DNA of 64,000 nt from CAWCAW01 sp963793645 (lineage in GTDB: Bacteria; Actinomycetota; Acidimicrobiia; Acidimicrobiales; UBA8190). Each line of letters begins with the position of its first letter. Position 1 is the first letter of the stretch. The stretch lies in the NCBI GenBank assembly GCA_963793645.1, contig CAWCAW010000004.1, positions 434,001 to 498,000 on the forward strand, in the 5' to 3' direction. Below the pieces are notes generated by a model that worked only from the letters and a program-made list of their open reading frames with translations, had not been told where the DNA came from and did not search any database. The position numbers and the translations under genes are program-made. This document shows, one piece after another, positions 54,001 through 62,217 of this stretch.

Positions 54001-54511
54001 CTCGAGCTCGCCCAACGGGTCGAAGCCCAACGCGCCGCGCCCTCGCGCCAGCACCGCGGATGAGATCCGCCACGAGGATCTCGCCTCCCGTCGCCGCCGC
54101 ACACAGGCGGGACGCCTCCACCACGGCCACCCCGAAGACATCGCCGGCCTCCACCGACACATCTCCGAGGGACACCCCGATCCGGACCCCGAAGCTCCGA
54201 TCCGGGTGGTTCCGCCCGTGGCGTTCGGCCGCCTGCTGAATGGCGATGGCGGCCGCGGCGGCGTCAGCGGCTGATTCGAAGGTGGCCAGGATGCCGTCGC
54301 CGAGGCCTTTGACCACCGTGCCGCTGTGGTCGGCGACAGCGTCGCCCAACATGGCGTCGTGCTCGCGCCGCAACGCCTCGGCCTCGTCCTGGCCCAGACG
54401 CACCCGCAGTTCCGTCGATGCCACCAGGTCGGTGAAGAGCACCGAACGCGTTACGTTCACGGCGACCGGCGCTGTGGTCAGCTGGGTTCGTCTTGCGGGC
54501 CCGACCACCAC
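51071..54511 (-). CDS. Adenylate cyclase / AAA ATPase TPR regulator, with compensated frameshift
   Basis: 1146 residues as read. VLFTDLVASTELRVRLGQDE and GLGDGILATFESAADAAAAA are class III cyclase motifs. GDVFGVAVVEASRLCAAATG and GGEILVADLI follow; then two indels (about 54060 and 53920) throw a 45-residue stretch out of frame. The native reading of that stretch is VLARGRGALGFDPLGELELR, GLPDPVATCRLRWEPLAED. AAA part: LLAGEPGVGKTRTAAEVARA (Walker A), HETVLVLDDLHWATRPTLLM (Walker B). TPR-like helices fill the rest. Similar proteins act as signal-dependent regulators. The start may be a GTG near 54464 rather than 54511. Confidence 0.8.
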   Translation of the reverse strand: MVVGPARRTQLTTAPVAVNVTRSVLFTDLVASTELRVRLGQDEAEALRREHDAMLGDAVADHSGTVVKGLGDGILATFESAADAAAAAIAIQQAAERHGRNHPDRSFGVRIGVSLGDVSVEAGDVFGVAVVEASRLCAAATGGEILVADLIRGAGARARRVGLRPVGRARAQRPSRSGRHVPAALGAIGRRWGRGGGTGIPFPGLLDMGARRYVGRSDLRAHLAERRRAVGVGGTHTVLLAGEPGVGKTRTAAEVARAAYADGAMVLYGRCDEDVAAPYQPFAEAVDFYAAHSTKTVGVTTVGAAVAAAGHSHGHDEAHDHTHATADLVLGHMPGELVRLVPHLAAHVPALPPPVSSDPRSEEHQLFEAVASWLVELATGHETVLVLDDLHWATRPTLLMLLHVLRSATAAGPDVQLLVLGTYRDTDIDRRHPLSATMAELRRLPAVERITLRGLSEAEVEAFIVQSAGHPLDDDALAMAHVIYTETEGNPFFVTEVLRHLVETGAIRRRDDRWVVVNPGSLSVPEGVRDVVGRRLSRLSVEANEVLALCSVIGREFDVELLALLSDLTESALLDALDEAVLGRLVEETGADRYCFSHALVRATLYEEMSATRRRRVHRRVADTLVKMGSDDAVALAYHFVEAGPDAHDMARALGYVLAAGEQALAARALADAESRFRQALELLEDTTEDHGAAHIAALCGLGESQRDQGNAAFRDTLLDASRRALAAGQTALLVRSVVANSRGMSSVVGNVDLERIALIEAALDAVGPAASADRARLLALLAGEVTFAGDHPRRLALADEAEAMARGIGDRDLLAWVLVRTGFASFSTRRIERTLPRSIEAVGLADASGDPALRLLARLWWSSALMTLGDLDGMRRVTAEMVALSKDASPTLRWTAMAFSVRVLHIDGRLDEAHQLNDECALLGESIGEPDAWMWWGALASAEGRLRGEAGATAEQVADLAEQFSGLPTWRLGQVQFLAFEGKVDEARALLASSGLSPEGLLDEPFPIWGPAQFAEVALSLRDSDIAAHAAEVLEPYRGMWSNYLLSMAAPVESYLGVCRMLTGELDEAVALLEDALTTIETKAPGLLPIGYLNLGEALATRATPDDRARAAGIFTRARHEALRIGSHGYVKIADDMAAALGDAP

Positions 54512-54621
54512 TGGGGGGCGTCGCTGGCCGGAAAGGACTCGTCGCTCGCCTCGTCGATGGCGTCCTCGCCCGGTTCGTCGTCCGCCGGCGTGGCGTTGTC
54601 CGGTTCCAGAGGCTCAGTCAC
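54478..54621 (-). CDS. Small acidic protein
   Basis: 47 residues from GTG (complement 54619-54621). Sequence MTEPLEPDNATPADDEPGED and DEASDESFPASDAPQWWSGP, resembling small acidic actinobacterial proteins with a SFPASDPP motif. No known role. It lies between the cyclase-AAA gene and tag. Confidence 0.55.
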   Translation of the reverse strand: MTEPLEPDNATPADDEPGEDAIDEASDESFPASDAPQWWSGPQDEPS

Positions 54622-54631
54622 ACAACCGACC

Positions 54632-55279
54632 CTACTGGCGCCCCTGCGCCGGCGCGCCCGCACCGGCGCCCCCGCCGAGCTCGGCCCAGCGCGGGCAGCC
54701 GGCCAGATGGTCGTTCACCAACCCGGCCGCCTGCATGGTGGCGTAGCAGGTGGTGGGGCCCACAAACCGGAATCCGAGTTGTCGCAACCGCACGCTCATG
54801 GCCTTCGACGCGGCGGTGGTGGCCGGGACCTCGTCGATCGACCTCCACGCGTTGTGATGGGTCACATCGTCGACGATCGACCACAACACCTCGCTCAGTG
54901 TCGTCCCCTCCTTGCGCAGGGCCACGATCACTCGGGCATTGGAAATAGTCGACTCGATCTTGGCGCGGTTGCGCACGATGCTGGCGTCGGCCATGAGCCG
55001 CTCGACGTCGGCAGCCGAGAAGCGAGCCACCGTGGCCGGATTGAATCGGGCAAACGCCCGGCGATAGCCGGCGCGCTTGGAGAGGATGAGGGCCCACGAC
55101 AATCCGGCTTGGGCGCCCTCGAGGGTGATGCGCTCGAAGAGGCCGCGCTCGTCTCGTACCGGGTTACCCCATTCGTCGTCGTGGTAGGCGAGCATGGCCG
55201 GGCTCTCGACCGCCCACGGGCAGGTCCCCGGGGCCGCCGCGGGGACCGGGGCTGGGGACAGCGCTCGGGCCGGGGCCAC
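54632..55279 (-). CDS. tag: DNA-3-methyladenine glycosylase I
   Basis: About 215 residues from GTG near 55279; the longer frame to 55333 would overlap ku. CPWAVESPAMLAYHDDEWGN and FERITLEGAQAGLSWALILS (catalytic Glu), then YRRAFARFNPATVARFSAAD and FRFVGPTTCYATMQAAGLVN with DHLAGC, the zinc-binding Cys/His set of Tag. It removes 3-methyladenine. Adjacent to ku, so a small DNA-repair group. Confidence 0.9.
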   Translation of the reverse strand: MAPARALSPAPVPAAAPGTCPWAVESPAMLAYHDDEWGNPVRDERGLFERITLEGAQAGLSWALILSKRAGYRRAFARFNPATVARFSAADVERLMADASIVRNRAKIESTISNARVIVALRKEGTTLSEVLWSIVDDVTHHNAWRSIDEVPATTAASKAMSVRLRQLGFRFVGPTTCYATMQAAGLVNDHLAGCPRWAELGGGAGAGAPAQGRQ

Positions 55280-55283
55280 CGAC

Positions 55284-56270
55284 CTACGAGGCTTTGCGGC
55301 TGCGTGTGGCCGTGGCCGCGGCTCGGATGGCATCTTCGAGCTCGTCGCGGCTCATCTTCGATCGGCCCGGCACCTTGAGCTGCGTGGCTTGTTCGTAGAG
55401 CTCAGCCTTGCTCAGCTCGGCGTTGGCTGAGCTCTTGGTGCTCGGTGCCGGGCGGGCCGCGGTGGGGCGGTTGCCGACGCGATGGGTGCGAGCTGCCTCC
55501 ACGCTCTTTTGCAGCGCCGCCATGAGGTCGAGCGCCGGTGACGGGGGCGCACTGGGAGCCTCGATGGTGACAATCTCGCCGTTGCGCTTGCGTTCGATGA
55601 GCGCCTCGACGCGCTCGCGGTAGGTGTCGACATAGTTGACGGGGTCCCAGGGAGCCGACATGGACTCGATGAGGAGCTTGGCCGTGTCGAGCTCGCGACC
55701 CTTGAACTCCGTGTCGACCGACAGGCCATCGATCTCCTTGGTGGGGTCGCGCACCTCGTCGGCGAAGTACATCGTCTCCAGAGCCAACACGGACTTCTCG
55801 GGACGGATGGCCACCAGGTGTTGCTTGGAGCGCATCACGAAGGTGGCGATGCCTACTTTTTTGGAGGACTCCATGGCCTTGCGCAACAAGGCGTAGGCAC
55901 GCTGGGCGTCCTTGCCTTGGGGGCCGAGGTAGTAGGTGGCCTTGTAATAGATGGGGTCGATCTCCTCGAGGTCCACGAAGTCGGTGAGCTCGATGGTGCG
56001 GGTGGCACCCGGCTCCACCGACTCCAGCTCCTCGGAGCTGACCATCACGTACTCGCCGGCGCCGAGGTCATAGCCCTTGACGATGGAGGAGAACTCGACG
56101 TCTTCGCCGGTGCGCTCGTTGACCCGGCGGTTGCGGACGCGGTCGGACGTCCCGGCCTGGAACTGGTTGAAGTGGACGGTCTTGTCCTCGGTGGCCGAGT
56201 ACAGGCCGACCGGCACATTGACCAAGCCGAAGCTCAGCATCCCGGTCCAAATTGCCCTCGCCATGGCCAC
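55284..56270 (-). CDS. ku: Ku DNA-end-binding protein
   Basis: 328 residues, MARAIWTGMLSFGLVNVPVG. The Ku core is complete: VHFNQFQAGTSDRVRNRRVN, VEFSSIVKGYDLGAGEYVMV, TYYLGPQGKDAQRAYALLRK and VLALETMYFADEVRDPTKEI. The C-terminal extension ends KAELYEQATQLKVPGRSKMS, a SAP/Rho-N-like DNA-binding tail. Ku binds double-strand ends and recruits LigD for non-homologous end joining; no ligD is in the window. Confidence 0.93.
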   Translation of the reverse strand: MAMARAIWTGMLSFGLVNVPVGLYSATEDKTVHFNQFQAGTSDRVRNRRVNERTGEDVEFSSIVKGYDLGAGEYVMVSSEELESVEPGATRTIELTDFVDLEEIDPIYYKATYYLGPQGKDAQRAYALLRKAMESSKKVGIATFVMRSKQHLVAIRPEKSVLALETMYFADEVRDPTKEIDGLSVDTEFKGRELDTAKLLIESMSAPWDPVNYVDTYRERVEALIERKRNGEIVTIEAPSAPPSPALDLMAALQKSVEAARTHRVGNRPTAARPAPSTKSSANAELSKAELYEQATQLKVPGRSKMSRDELEDAIRAAATATRSRKAS

Positions 56271-56408
56271 TCCTTTCGGCAGGCAGCGCTCCAGTCTCCC
56301 AGGCCTACAAGGCCTTGACCAGGGTATGTACCGGAGTCCACCACCCTGTTACACCCAATTGGGACACTGAGCCCAGGTCAGGAGCTTGCCGCCAGGAGGT
56401 GACTCGAG

Positions 56409-56795
56409 ATGGAGATTTACCGTTCGGCCGCCGCCGAAACCCAGGACAACCGGGTCGGCTTCATGGCCGAGGTGGCCCGGGGCCTGGCCGTGCTCACGCC
56501 CGAGGACCTCAGCGCCGGGTGCCTCACCCTCCCCTTCGGGCTCAGCGCCTGGATGAAACGAGCCGGGGTGGACCTGGCCACCGCCGTCGAGGCCCTGTTG
56601 TCGCTGCGGTCGGCCATCATCATCGCCTCCGGGCTCGACGAGCGCTGCGAGCCGGTCCCCCTGGTGGCCCGCGACGGCCGGACCGCAGCGCTCAGCTTGG
56701 CCGTCTATCTCGACGGGCTCATGGGCCGAGCGGCCACATCACGAGGAACCACACGCCAGGAGCTGGCCGAGGCTGTCGTCGACAACGCCGCGTAA
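56409..56795 (+). CDS. Hypothetical protein
   Basis: 128 residues from ATG 56409, with AGGAGG 11 bases upstream. Mostly helical: FMAEVARGLAVLTPEDLSAG, DLATAVEALLSLRSAIIIAS, ALSLAVYLDGLMGRAATSRG. No recognised motif. Divergent from ku and convergent with the P450 gene. Confidence 0.6.
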   Translation: MEIYRSAAAETQDNRVGFMAEVARGLAVLTPEDLSAGCLTLPFGLSAWMKRAGVDLATAVEALLSLRSAIIIASGLDERCEPVPLVARDGRTAALSLAVYLDGLMGRAATSRGTTRQELAEAVVDNAA

Positions 56796-56809
56796 GTCAG
56801 CGGCGTAAC

Positions 56810-58051
56810 TCAGCGGCGTAAGACGACGGGCATGTGCTTCACCCCGGCGTGCTTGTTGGTCCGGAAGCGCTCGATGGGCCCGTCGAGCTGCAGCGTGTCG
56901 AAGCGCTGCAACATCTCCTCGAGGACGATGCGGATCTCCAGGCGCGCCAAGCTGGCACCGAGGCAGAAGTGGCTGCGATAGCCGAAGGCCACATGCGCGT
57001 TGGGGCTGCGGGCTACGTCGAATCGAAACGGGTCGTCGAATACCTCTTCGTCGCGATTCGCTGACGCCCACCACAGCGTCACCTTCTCCCCTGCCGCCAT
57101 CGTCTGGCCACCGAGCTCGACATCGGCGGTGGCCGTGCGGCGGTTATAGAGCGTGGGGCTCGTCCAGCGCAGGATCTCCTCGACCGCCGTTGACAACAAC
57201 CCCGGATCGGCGCGCAAGGCGGCCAGCTGCTCGGGGTGCTCGATGAGCGCGGCGGTGCCCAAAGCGATGGCGTTGCGGGTGGTCTCGCTCCCCGCCGCGA
57301 TGAGGAGGCTGAAGAACATGAGCAACTCGAGGTCCGACAGGGGCTCGGCGCTGCCATCGGGACTCTCCACCGTGGCCTTGCACAACGTCGCCAGCATGTC
57401 GTCGCCACCGTCTAGTCGCTTCTGCGCGATGAGCGCCGAACCGTAGGCGGCCGTGGCGGCGCCGGCCTCCTCGGCAGCCGTGTTGGACTGCCCGAGCTCA
57501 CGGCCCTCGAAGTCCAAGGTCGCGTTCGACCACCGCATCAGCGCATGGCGGTCGTCTTGGGGCACCCCCAACAAGATGGCGGTGGCCTGCAGGGGCAGCT
57601 CGACCGCTACCTCGAGGAGAAAGTCACACCGCCCGTTGTCGGGCACGGCGTCGAAGATCGCCCCCGTGCGAGCGCGCAGCTCGGCCTCCATGGCAGCCAG
57701 CGATCGGGGCGACACCGCCGGCGTGACGAGTCGGCGAATGTGGTGATGACGGGGGTCGTCCATCATGTTGAGCAGCACCCCGGACGCAAAGCCGTACGGC
57801 ATGTCCTGGATGAGGGTGCCCCCGCCGTCCGCACCCGGGGCACGTTCGGAGGAGAACGCCGGGGCGTCGGCCACCACCGAAAGCACGTCGGCGTGGCGGC
57901 TCACCACCCAGAAGCCCACCCCATCGGGAGTGTGCGCCGTCGGTTCCTGCCACCACACCGGCGCCTGCCTTCGCAGCAACGTGAAGGCATCATCGGGGAA
58001 CCCCTGGCCGAAGAGGTCGAGGTCGGTGAGGTCGATATCCGCGAGCTGCAC
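56810..58051 (-). CDS. Cytochrome P450
   Basis: 413 residues. I-helix: LIAAGSETTRNAIALGTAAL (acid/Thr pair as ET-T); K-helix region: AVEEILRWTSP (E-x-x-R); heme-binding loop: FGYRSHFCLGASLARLEIRI with the thiolate Cys. Ends LRR. This is the bacterial class I type, needing a ferredoxin not found here. Substrate unknown. Its 5' leader consists of four 15-base repeats. Confidence 0.93.
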   Translation of the reverse strand: MQLADIDLTDLDLFGQGFPDDAFTLLRRQAPVWWQEPTAHTPDGVGFWVVSRHADVLSVVADAPAFSSERAPGADGGGTLIQDMPYGFASGVLLNMMDDPRHHHIRRLVTPAVSPRSLAAMEAELRARTGAIFDAVPDNGRCDFLLEVAVELPLQATAILLGVPQDDRHALMRWSNATLDFEGRELGQSNTAAEEAGAATAAYGSALIAQKRLDGGDDMLATLCKATVESPDGSAEPLSDLELLMFFSLLIAAGSETTRNAIALGTAALIEHPEQLAALRADPGLLSTAVEEILRWTSPTLYNRRTATADVELGGQTMAAGEKVTLWWASANRDEEVFDDPFRFDVARSPNAHVAFGYRSHFCLGASLARLEIRIVLEEMLQRFDTLQLDGPIERFRTNKHAGVKHMPVVLRR

Positions 58052-58054
58052 GAT

Positions 58055-58114
58055 TCAGCGTTGCACGGATCAGCGTTGCCCGGTTGACCGTGGCCCGGCT
58101 CAGCGTGGCCCGGT
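58055..58114 (-). repeat. Four 15-bp repeats upstream of the P450 gene
   Basis: Units on the + strand: TCAGCGTTGCACGGA, TCAGCGTTGCCCGGT, TGACCGTGGCCCGGC and TCAGCGTGGCCCGGT, filling the whole gap between the two genes. They may be a regulator binding array or simple expansion. Confidence 0.8.
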
Positions 58115-59100
58115 CAGGTGCTGGGACAGAGGGCGAGCAAAGTCTCCACGTCGTCAACGGGAATGCCGCCGTAGTGGGCGTTGGCGCCGAACGTGGCGCC
58201 GATCTGGCTCACGGCATTGTCGAAGTCGGCGCAACCCTTTCGGTAGAACGTGATCGACCTCGGCTTGACGCGCCCCGTCTCCTGGCCCAGCAGGAGCGTG
58301 GTGTGCGATCCGGCCGCAACGAGCTGCAGGTTGGCGTTGAACAGTGCCTCCGAGCCGTTGACGCCGCTCGTCGTATTGCGATACGCCATGACGTTGAAGT
58401 TCGTTTGCGGGAGCGAAGCCACCAGCCCGAGCGCGAGTTGGAAGGGATAGCCAGTTTCACTGGCGAAGGTGACCTGAGGCACCGATGAGTCCCCGTTGAA
58501 CCAATACGGCACCGTAAAGCCGAGACTTCCGGTCAACGCGTCGCTACGCCACGCCGACACCGTGGTCTGCACGAATTGCAGCCAATCGAGGGCGTAGGTG
58601 GCGGCGTGGCGGCGCAAGGCTTTGATGGCCCATGGTTCGACGTCGAACTGGACCCCCTCCAGGGCACCGGCCGGCAACGACTGAGTGACGCGGGCGACAG
58701 CGGCCAGCAGCTCGGCCGGGCCCCCGGGGCTCGTCGTCGCCCATTGCGCCTCACCACCCACGGCGACGACGTGAAATCCCCCGGCGTCCGCCTCGGTAAC
58801 CAAGTCCGAGAAATCCGAGAGGAACGAGCCGAGTTGACTCGAGTCGTCCTGGGTCAATGTGACGGCCTCGGTGATGTCCACGTACAGCGTGTTGACCCCC
58901 AGAGCGCGCAGCCGAACCAGAGTCGGCCCGTACTGCGACGCGTTGGGCCACCATGTCGACGTGTTCCATTCGTAGGCGCCGAAGGTGGCGGCCTGCGCAC
59001 TCGCCGACGTCGCCGGCATCCCCAGCATGCCGAACAGGGCGACAACGCCCACCAGGGCGACGACGACACTCACCGTGGTCAGCCTTGACCCCCAAGTCAC
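58114..59100 (-). CDS. Secreted glycosidase-like protein of unknown function
   Basis: 328 residues from GTG 59100, chosen because a signal peptide follows (TTVSVVVALVGVVALFGMLG, cleavage near SASAQA); a longer frame to 59307 is unlikely. Blocks LVRLRALGVNTLYVDITEAV, DAGGFHVVAVGGEAQWAT, EGVQFDVEPWAIKAL and VPYWFNGDSS suggest a TIM-barrel glycoside-hydrolase-like fold with an acidic pair (FDVEPW). No family named. Likely exported. Confidence 0.65.
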   Translation of the reverse strand: MTWGSRLTTVSVVVALVGVVALFGMLGMPATSASAQAATFGAYEWNTSTWWPNASQYGPTLVRLRALGVNTLYVDITEAVTLTQDDSSQLGSFLSDFSDLVTEADAGGFHVVAVGGEAQWATTSPGGPAELLAAVARVTQSLPAGALEGVQFDVEPWAIKALRRHAATYALDWLQFVQTTVSAWRSDALTGSLGFTVPYWFNGDSSVPQVTFASETGYPFQLALGLVASLPQTNFNVMAYRNTTSGVNGSEALFNANLQLVAAGSHTTLLLGQETGRVKPRSITFYRKGCADFDNAVSQIGATFGANAHYGGIPVDDVETLLALCPST

Positions 59101-59200
59101 GGCGCCCACAGTATCGGTCCGGACTTCCCGCGCCGAATCAATTCCGGCTGTGATGAACGGTGCTCTCCACAGGCCGCCCCGGAAGCGGGCTTCTGTGACG

Positions 59201-59779
59201 ATGACGACCGATACCGGCCCGGCTGAATCCATACAGCCCCTTCTGGTCGTCGTCACTGGAGTACAAGGAACGGGCAAGTCCAGCGTGGCAGAGGCCGCCG
59301 CCGGCATGCTCGGAGCATCGGTGCTTGCTCATGACTGGGCCATGAGCGCCTTCCGTCCTTATCCTCAGTTGCAGGCAGCACTCGATGCCATGGATCCGCC
59401 CGGGCACCAAGTCGTCGGGTGGTCAATCTTGGATTCTCTGGCCCGAGCGCAGCTGCGACGAGGCTGTTCAGTCGTTCTCGACGGCGTGGCCCGATCGCCC
59501 GAGATCCAAATGTGCCGAGATACGGCCGAAGATATGAGCGCAAGGTTGGTTTTGATCTTGACCCAGTGCTCTCACCCCGAGGTCCACCGGTCGCGCATCG
59601 ATGGACGTCAGCGAGTCATCCCCAACTGGTACGACCTTGATTGGGAACACGTGCAGGCAACCCTCTCTAGCTGGGAGCCGCCTGATGACTGCGATCTGCG
59701 CGTGGAGGCAACCGACCGGTGGGAAGACAACCTGTCGCGTCTACGCGAGCTTTTCGGGCTCTCGACTGAAACGACATAG
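59201..59779 (+). CDS. P-loop kinase-like protein (AAA_33 type)
   Basis: 192 residues from ATG 59201; earlier in-frame starts overlap the divergent gene. LLVVVTGVQGTGKSSVAEAA is Walker A; LARAQLRRGCSVVLDGVARS is the Walker B region; ALSQCSHPEVHRSRIDGRQR-like segment (LTQCSHPEVHRSRIDGRQ) is a lid. Resembles chloramphenicol phosphotransferase/gluconate-kinase-like small kinases. Substrate unknown. Confidence 0.7.
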   Translation: MTTDTGPAESIQPLLVVVTGVQGTGKSSVAEAAAGMLGASVLAHDWAMSAFRPYPQLQAALDAMDPPGHQVVGWSILDSLARAQLRRGCSVVLDGVARSPEIQMCRDTAEDMSARLVLILTQCSHPEVHRSRIDGRQRVIPNWYDLDWEHVQATLSSWEPPDDCDLRVEATDRWEDNLSRLRELFGLSTETT

Positions 59780-59862
59780 GGGTTCGCAAGCAAGGGGCAG
59801 GCGTAAGGTGGCGGCAGTGACGATTGCTCGCCGAAGGCCATCGGGGAAATGAGGAGTCTGAC

Positions 59863-60489
59863 GTGAACACCGACGAAACGTGGAAGCACATTCACACGCA
59901 ACGAGCGGAGATGGCAGAGACCCTCGCTTCTCTCTCATCCGATCAGTGGGCGGCGCCTTCTTGGTGCGAAGGTTGGTCTGTCCAAGTGACAGCGGGTCAT
60001 ATCCTGGCCGCGGCGGAACAGACTCCGCTGAGCTTCTATAAGAAGATGATCTCGGCCGGATTCAAGTTCAACGTATTTGTGGAGCGAGACGCCACGGGCC
60101 TCTCGGCCCTCGGCCCGGACGAACTGGTTCGTCGTCTCCGAGCACGGACCTCGACGACGAATCACCCTCCTGCTCCGGTCATGGCGATGCTCGGTGAGAT
60201 CGTCGTCCACGGCCAAGACATTCGCCGACCACTGGGACTTGCCCACCAGTACCCAGAGGAAGCCCTTCTGGCGGTGGCCAACAACTACAGGAAGACGAAC
60301 ATTCTGATTGGAGCGAAACGCCGAATCGCGGGCCTCAAACTACGGGCCACTGACGCGTCCTGGGCCAACGGCGAGGGCCCCGAAGTATCTGGTCCCCTGA
60401 TTTCACTGATATTGGCCATGGCCGGACGCAAACGGGCCCAGCCGGATCTCACCGGAGAGGGGTTGTCGATTCTCGCCAGCAGGTCCTGA
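59863..60489 (+). CDS. TIGR03083 / maleylpyruvate isomerase-like (DinB-fold) protein
   Basis: 208 residues from GTG 59863. TWKHIHTQRAEMAETLASLS, then WCEGWSVQVTAGHILAAAEQ with the metal-binding His, and MLGEIVVHGQDIRRPLGLAH with the other His pair, match the TIGR03083 DinB-like family in actinobacteria, often linked to mycothiol-dependent chemistry. Substrate unknown. Confidence 0.8.
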   Translation: MNTDETWKHIHTQRAEMAETLASLSSDQWAAPSWCEGWSVQVTAGHILAAAEQTPLSFYKKMISAGFKFNVFVERDATGLSALGPDELVRRLRARTSTTNHPPAPVMAMLGEIVVHGQDIRRPLGLAHQYPEEALLAVANNYRKTNILIGAKRRIAGLKLRATDASWANGEGPEVSGPLISLILAMAGRKRAQPDLTGEGLSILASRS

Positions 60490-60540
60490 GCAATCCCGGG
60501 CACCGTCCGAATTCGGTCATCCGACCGGGGCCCGAGCTGT

Positions 60541-61008
60541 TCAGGAAGGCGGGGGGGCTCGGAGGACCTCGGGGCCGACCAAGAGGTGCTGACTCACATC
60601 CCCGACCAGGTCGGTGGAGAACCGGCGCTCGGCGAAGCGCCAGCGCCCGTCGCGCCGCAAGAAGCGGTCGTGATAGCGGCCCGCCACGATGGGTTGCAGA
60701 GGCAGCGCGGCGGTGGCCTGCAAGACGGTGAAGTACGACCGCGCTGTTGCCGTGCCGGCCTCCTCGTCCACCTCGATCTGCAAGTTGGAGGTCACGTGCT
60801 TGGTGCGCGGCGTGCCGTCTTCGTAGATCCGAACCGTCGAGTGGAACAAGTCGTAGATGGCACTTTGACCCGCCACGAATCCCTCGGCGCCCATGGATCC
60901 GAGCATGGCGTCGGAGAGCAGTGCGGCCACGCCCGCGATGTCGCCGTTGTCCATGAGCTCGGCGTAGGCGGCGATGACATTTCCGATGGCGGTGGCGCTG
61001 TCAGTCAC
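60541..61008 (-). CDS. SnoaL-like NTF2-fold protein
   Basis: 155 residues. AIGNVIAAYAELMDNGDIAG, VAALLSDAMLGSMGAEGFVA, SNLQIEVDEEAGTATARSYF and AGRYHDRFLRRDGRWRFAER form the SnoaL/bile-acid-dehydratase-like NTF2 fold. Substrate unknown. Confidence 0.8.
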   Translation of the reverse strand: MTDSATAIGNVIAAYAELMDNGDIAGVAALLSDAMLGSMGAEGFVAGQSAIYDLFHSTVRIYEDGTPRTKHVTSNLQIEVDEEAGTATARSYFTVLQATAALPLQPIVAGRYHDRFLRRDGRWRFAERRFSTDLVGDVSQHLLVGPEVLRAPPPS

Positions 61009-61028
61009 GGGCCCCGACGCTACCGTCT

Positions 61029-61469
61029 TCAGCCCGGGAGTCGCATGAGCTCGATGCGCACACCGTCGGGGTCGGTGCAGTAGACGAAGTCGAGGGTGGT
61101 GGAGCCCATCTCGAAGGTGGTGCGCGTCTCGGCCAACACGATGCCACCCAAGGCGGCGACGCTCGCCGCCACGGCATCGACATCGTCCACTCGCACTGAC
61201 AGGTGAGTCAGGCCGAGTTGGTTCATGGGACGCCGGACAGGTTCGCCGATGTGCCCGGGGGACTCGAAGGAAAGCAGCTCGATGGCCATGCCGTGGCCGC
61301 GGATGAAGCGGGACTCGACACGCACATCGTCCAACTCCATGAGCCGACCGAACTCGCTACCCACGTGATGGACCTCGGCCGCTTCGAAGCCCAAGGCCTC
61401 GCAGTAGAAGCGCACCGAACGCTCGACATCGGACACGCAGATACCGAGATGGGAGAACGCCACCGCCAT
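61029..61469 (-). CDS. VOC-superfamily glyoxalase-like protein
   Basis: About 146 residues from ATG 61469 (longer frame to 61505 possible). FSHLGICVSDVERSVRFYCE and ALGFEAAEV, LGLTHLSVRVDDVDAVAASV, TLDFVYCTDPDGVRIELMRL: paired beta-alpha-beta modules with metal-binding His and Glu of VOC enzymes. Possible epimerase, dioxygenase or glyoxalase. Confidence 0.85.
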   Translation of the reverse strand: MAVAFSHLGICVSDVERSVRFYCEALGFEAAEVHHVGSEFGRLMELDDVRVESRFIRGHGMAIELLSFESPGHIGEPVRRPMNQLGLTHLSVRVDDVDAVAASVAALGGIVLAETRTTFEMGSTTLDFVYCTDPDGVRIELMRLPG

Positions 61470-61477
61470 CGCCCCAT

Positions 61478-62158
61478 TCAAGTCGATCGGTCCTCGATCT
61501 CCCAAGCGTGATCAAGGACGTGCCATGCGATGCGCCGAGCGCCATAGCGCACCGGCCACCCGGTGGCACCGACCACCGCTCCGTCAGATGCGGTGGCGAG
61601 CACGTCCAAGATGCCACGGCGGTGCGCCTCGACGGCAGGCCGATCGTCGGCGGCCGGCTGCCGACCCCGCCACCCGAGCTTGCGGGCGTAGATCACCTCG
61701 GCGGCGAGCACGTGGTCGACCATGGCATCCCGATCACGCCCACCGCCGCGGGGTCCCTTGCGCAAAAGGGCTGGTGCGTCATGGACCACCGAGTCGAGGA
61801 CCGCCCAGGCGCCGTTGACGAGGTCGGCCTGACGCTTCGCCTGTTTTGACGTCGTAGGCCGGTGGTCCGCTTCGGCGATGGCTCCGGGGGCACCGAAGTC
61901 AGTGGTGGTCGAGCCCTTCAGCTGCTCAACCACCTCGAACGAACCGGCAACGACGGAACCGCGGGCCGGGAACCTCACGCCGGCGGCCCGGGCCACCAGT
62001 GCGTACCGGGTCGCGTAGGCCGCCAAGGCGTCGAGCGCATCGGCCTCGTCCTTCGCCGATCGACACCACCCGGGCCAGTCCAGGGCGCTGGCGAACACAC
62101 GACGGTCGCCGATCTCAGTCACCACGGCGATGGCACTGCTGCTGCTCGAAGGAGCCAT
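61478..62158 (-). CDS. Hypothetical protein, DinB-like C-terminal half
   Basis: 226 residues from ATG 62158 (MAPSSSSSAIAV). N-terminal part has VVTEIGDRRVFASALDWPGW and CRSAKDEADALDALAAYATR, similar to a HicB-like/antitoxin strand-helix. The C-terminal half (RDRDAMVDHVLAAEVIYARK, RRIAWHVLDHAWEIEDRS) resembles DinB-fold helices with His residues. Function unknown. Confidence 0.6.
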   Translation of the reverse strand: MAPSSSSSAIAVVTEIGDRRVFASALDWPGWCRSAKDEADALDALAAYATRYALVARAAGVRFPARGSVVAGSFEVVEQLKGSTTTDFGAPGAIAEADHRPTTSKQAKRQADLVNGAWAVLDSVVHDAPALLRKGPRGGGRDRDAMVDHVLAAEVIYARKLGWRGRQPAADDRPAVEAHRRGILDVLATASDGAVVGATGWPVRYGARRIAWHVLDHAWEIEDRST

Positions 62159-62217
62159 GCCCTCAGCGTCGCGCACCCAGTGAGGCCGGTGCCCGTCGCA
62201 TCGGTACGATTCCGCTC

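Noticed and set aside
52718..54274. 518-residue open frame on the + strand
   Set aside because: Antisense shadow of the cyclase-AAA gene; low-complexity composition, no domain.
56796..56824. Short CAGCGGCGTAA direct repeat between convergent genes
   Set aside because: Only two copies, partly coding for the P450 end; too little to call a site.
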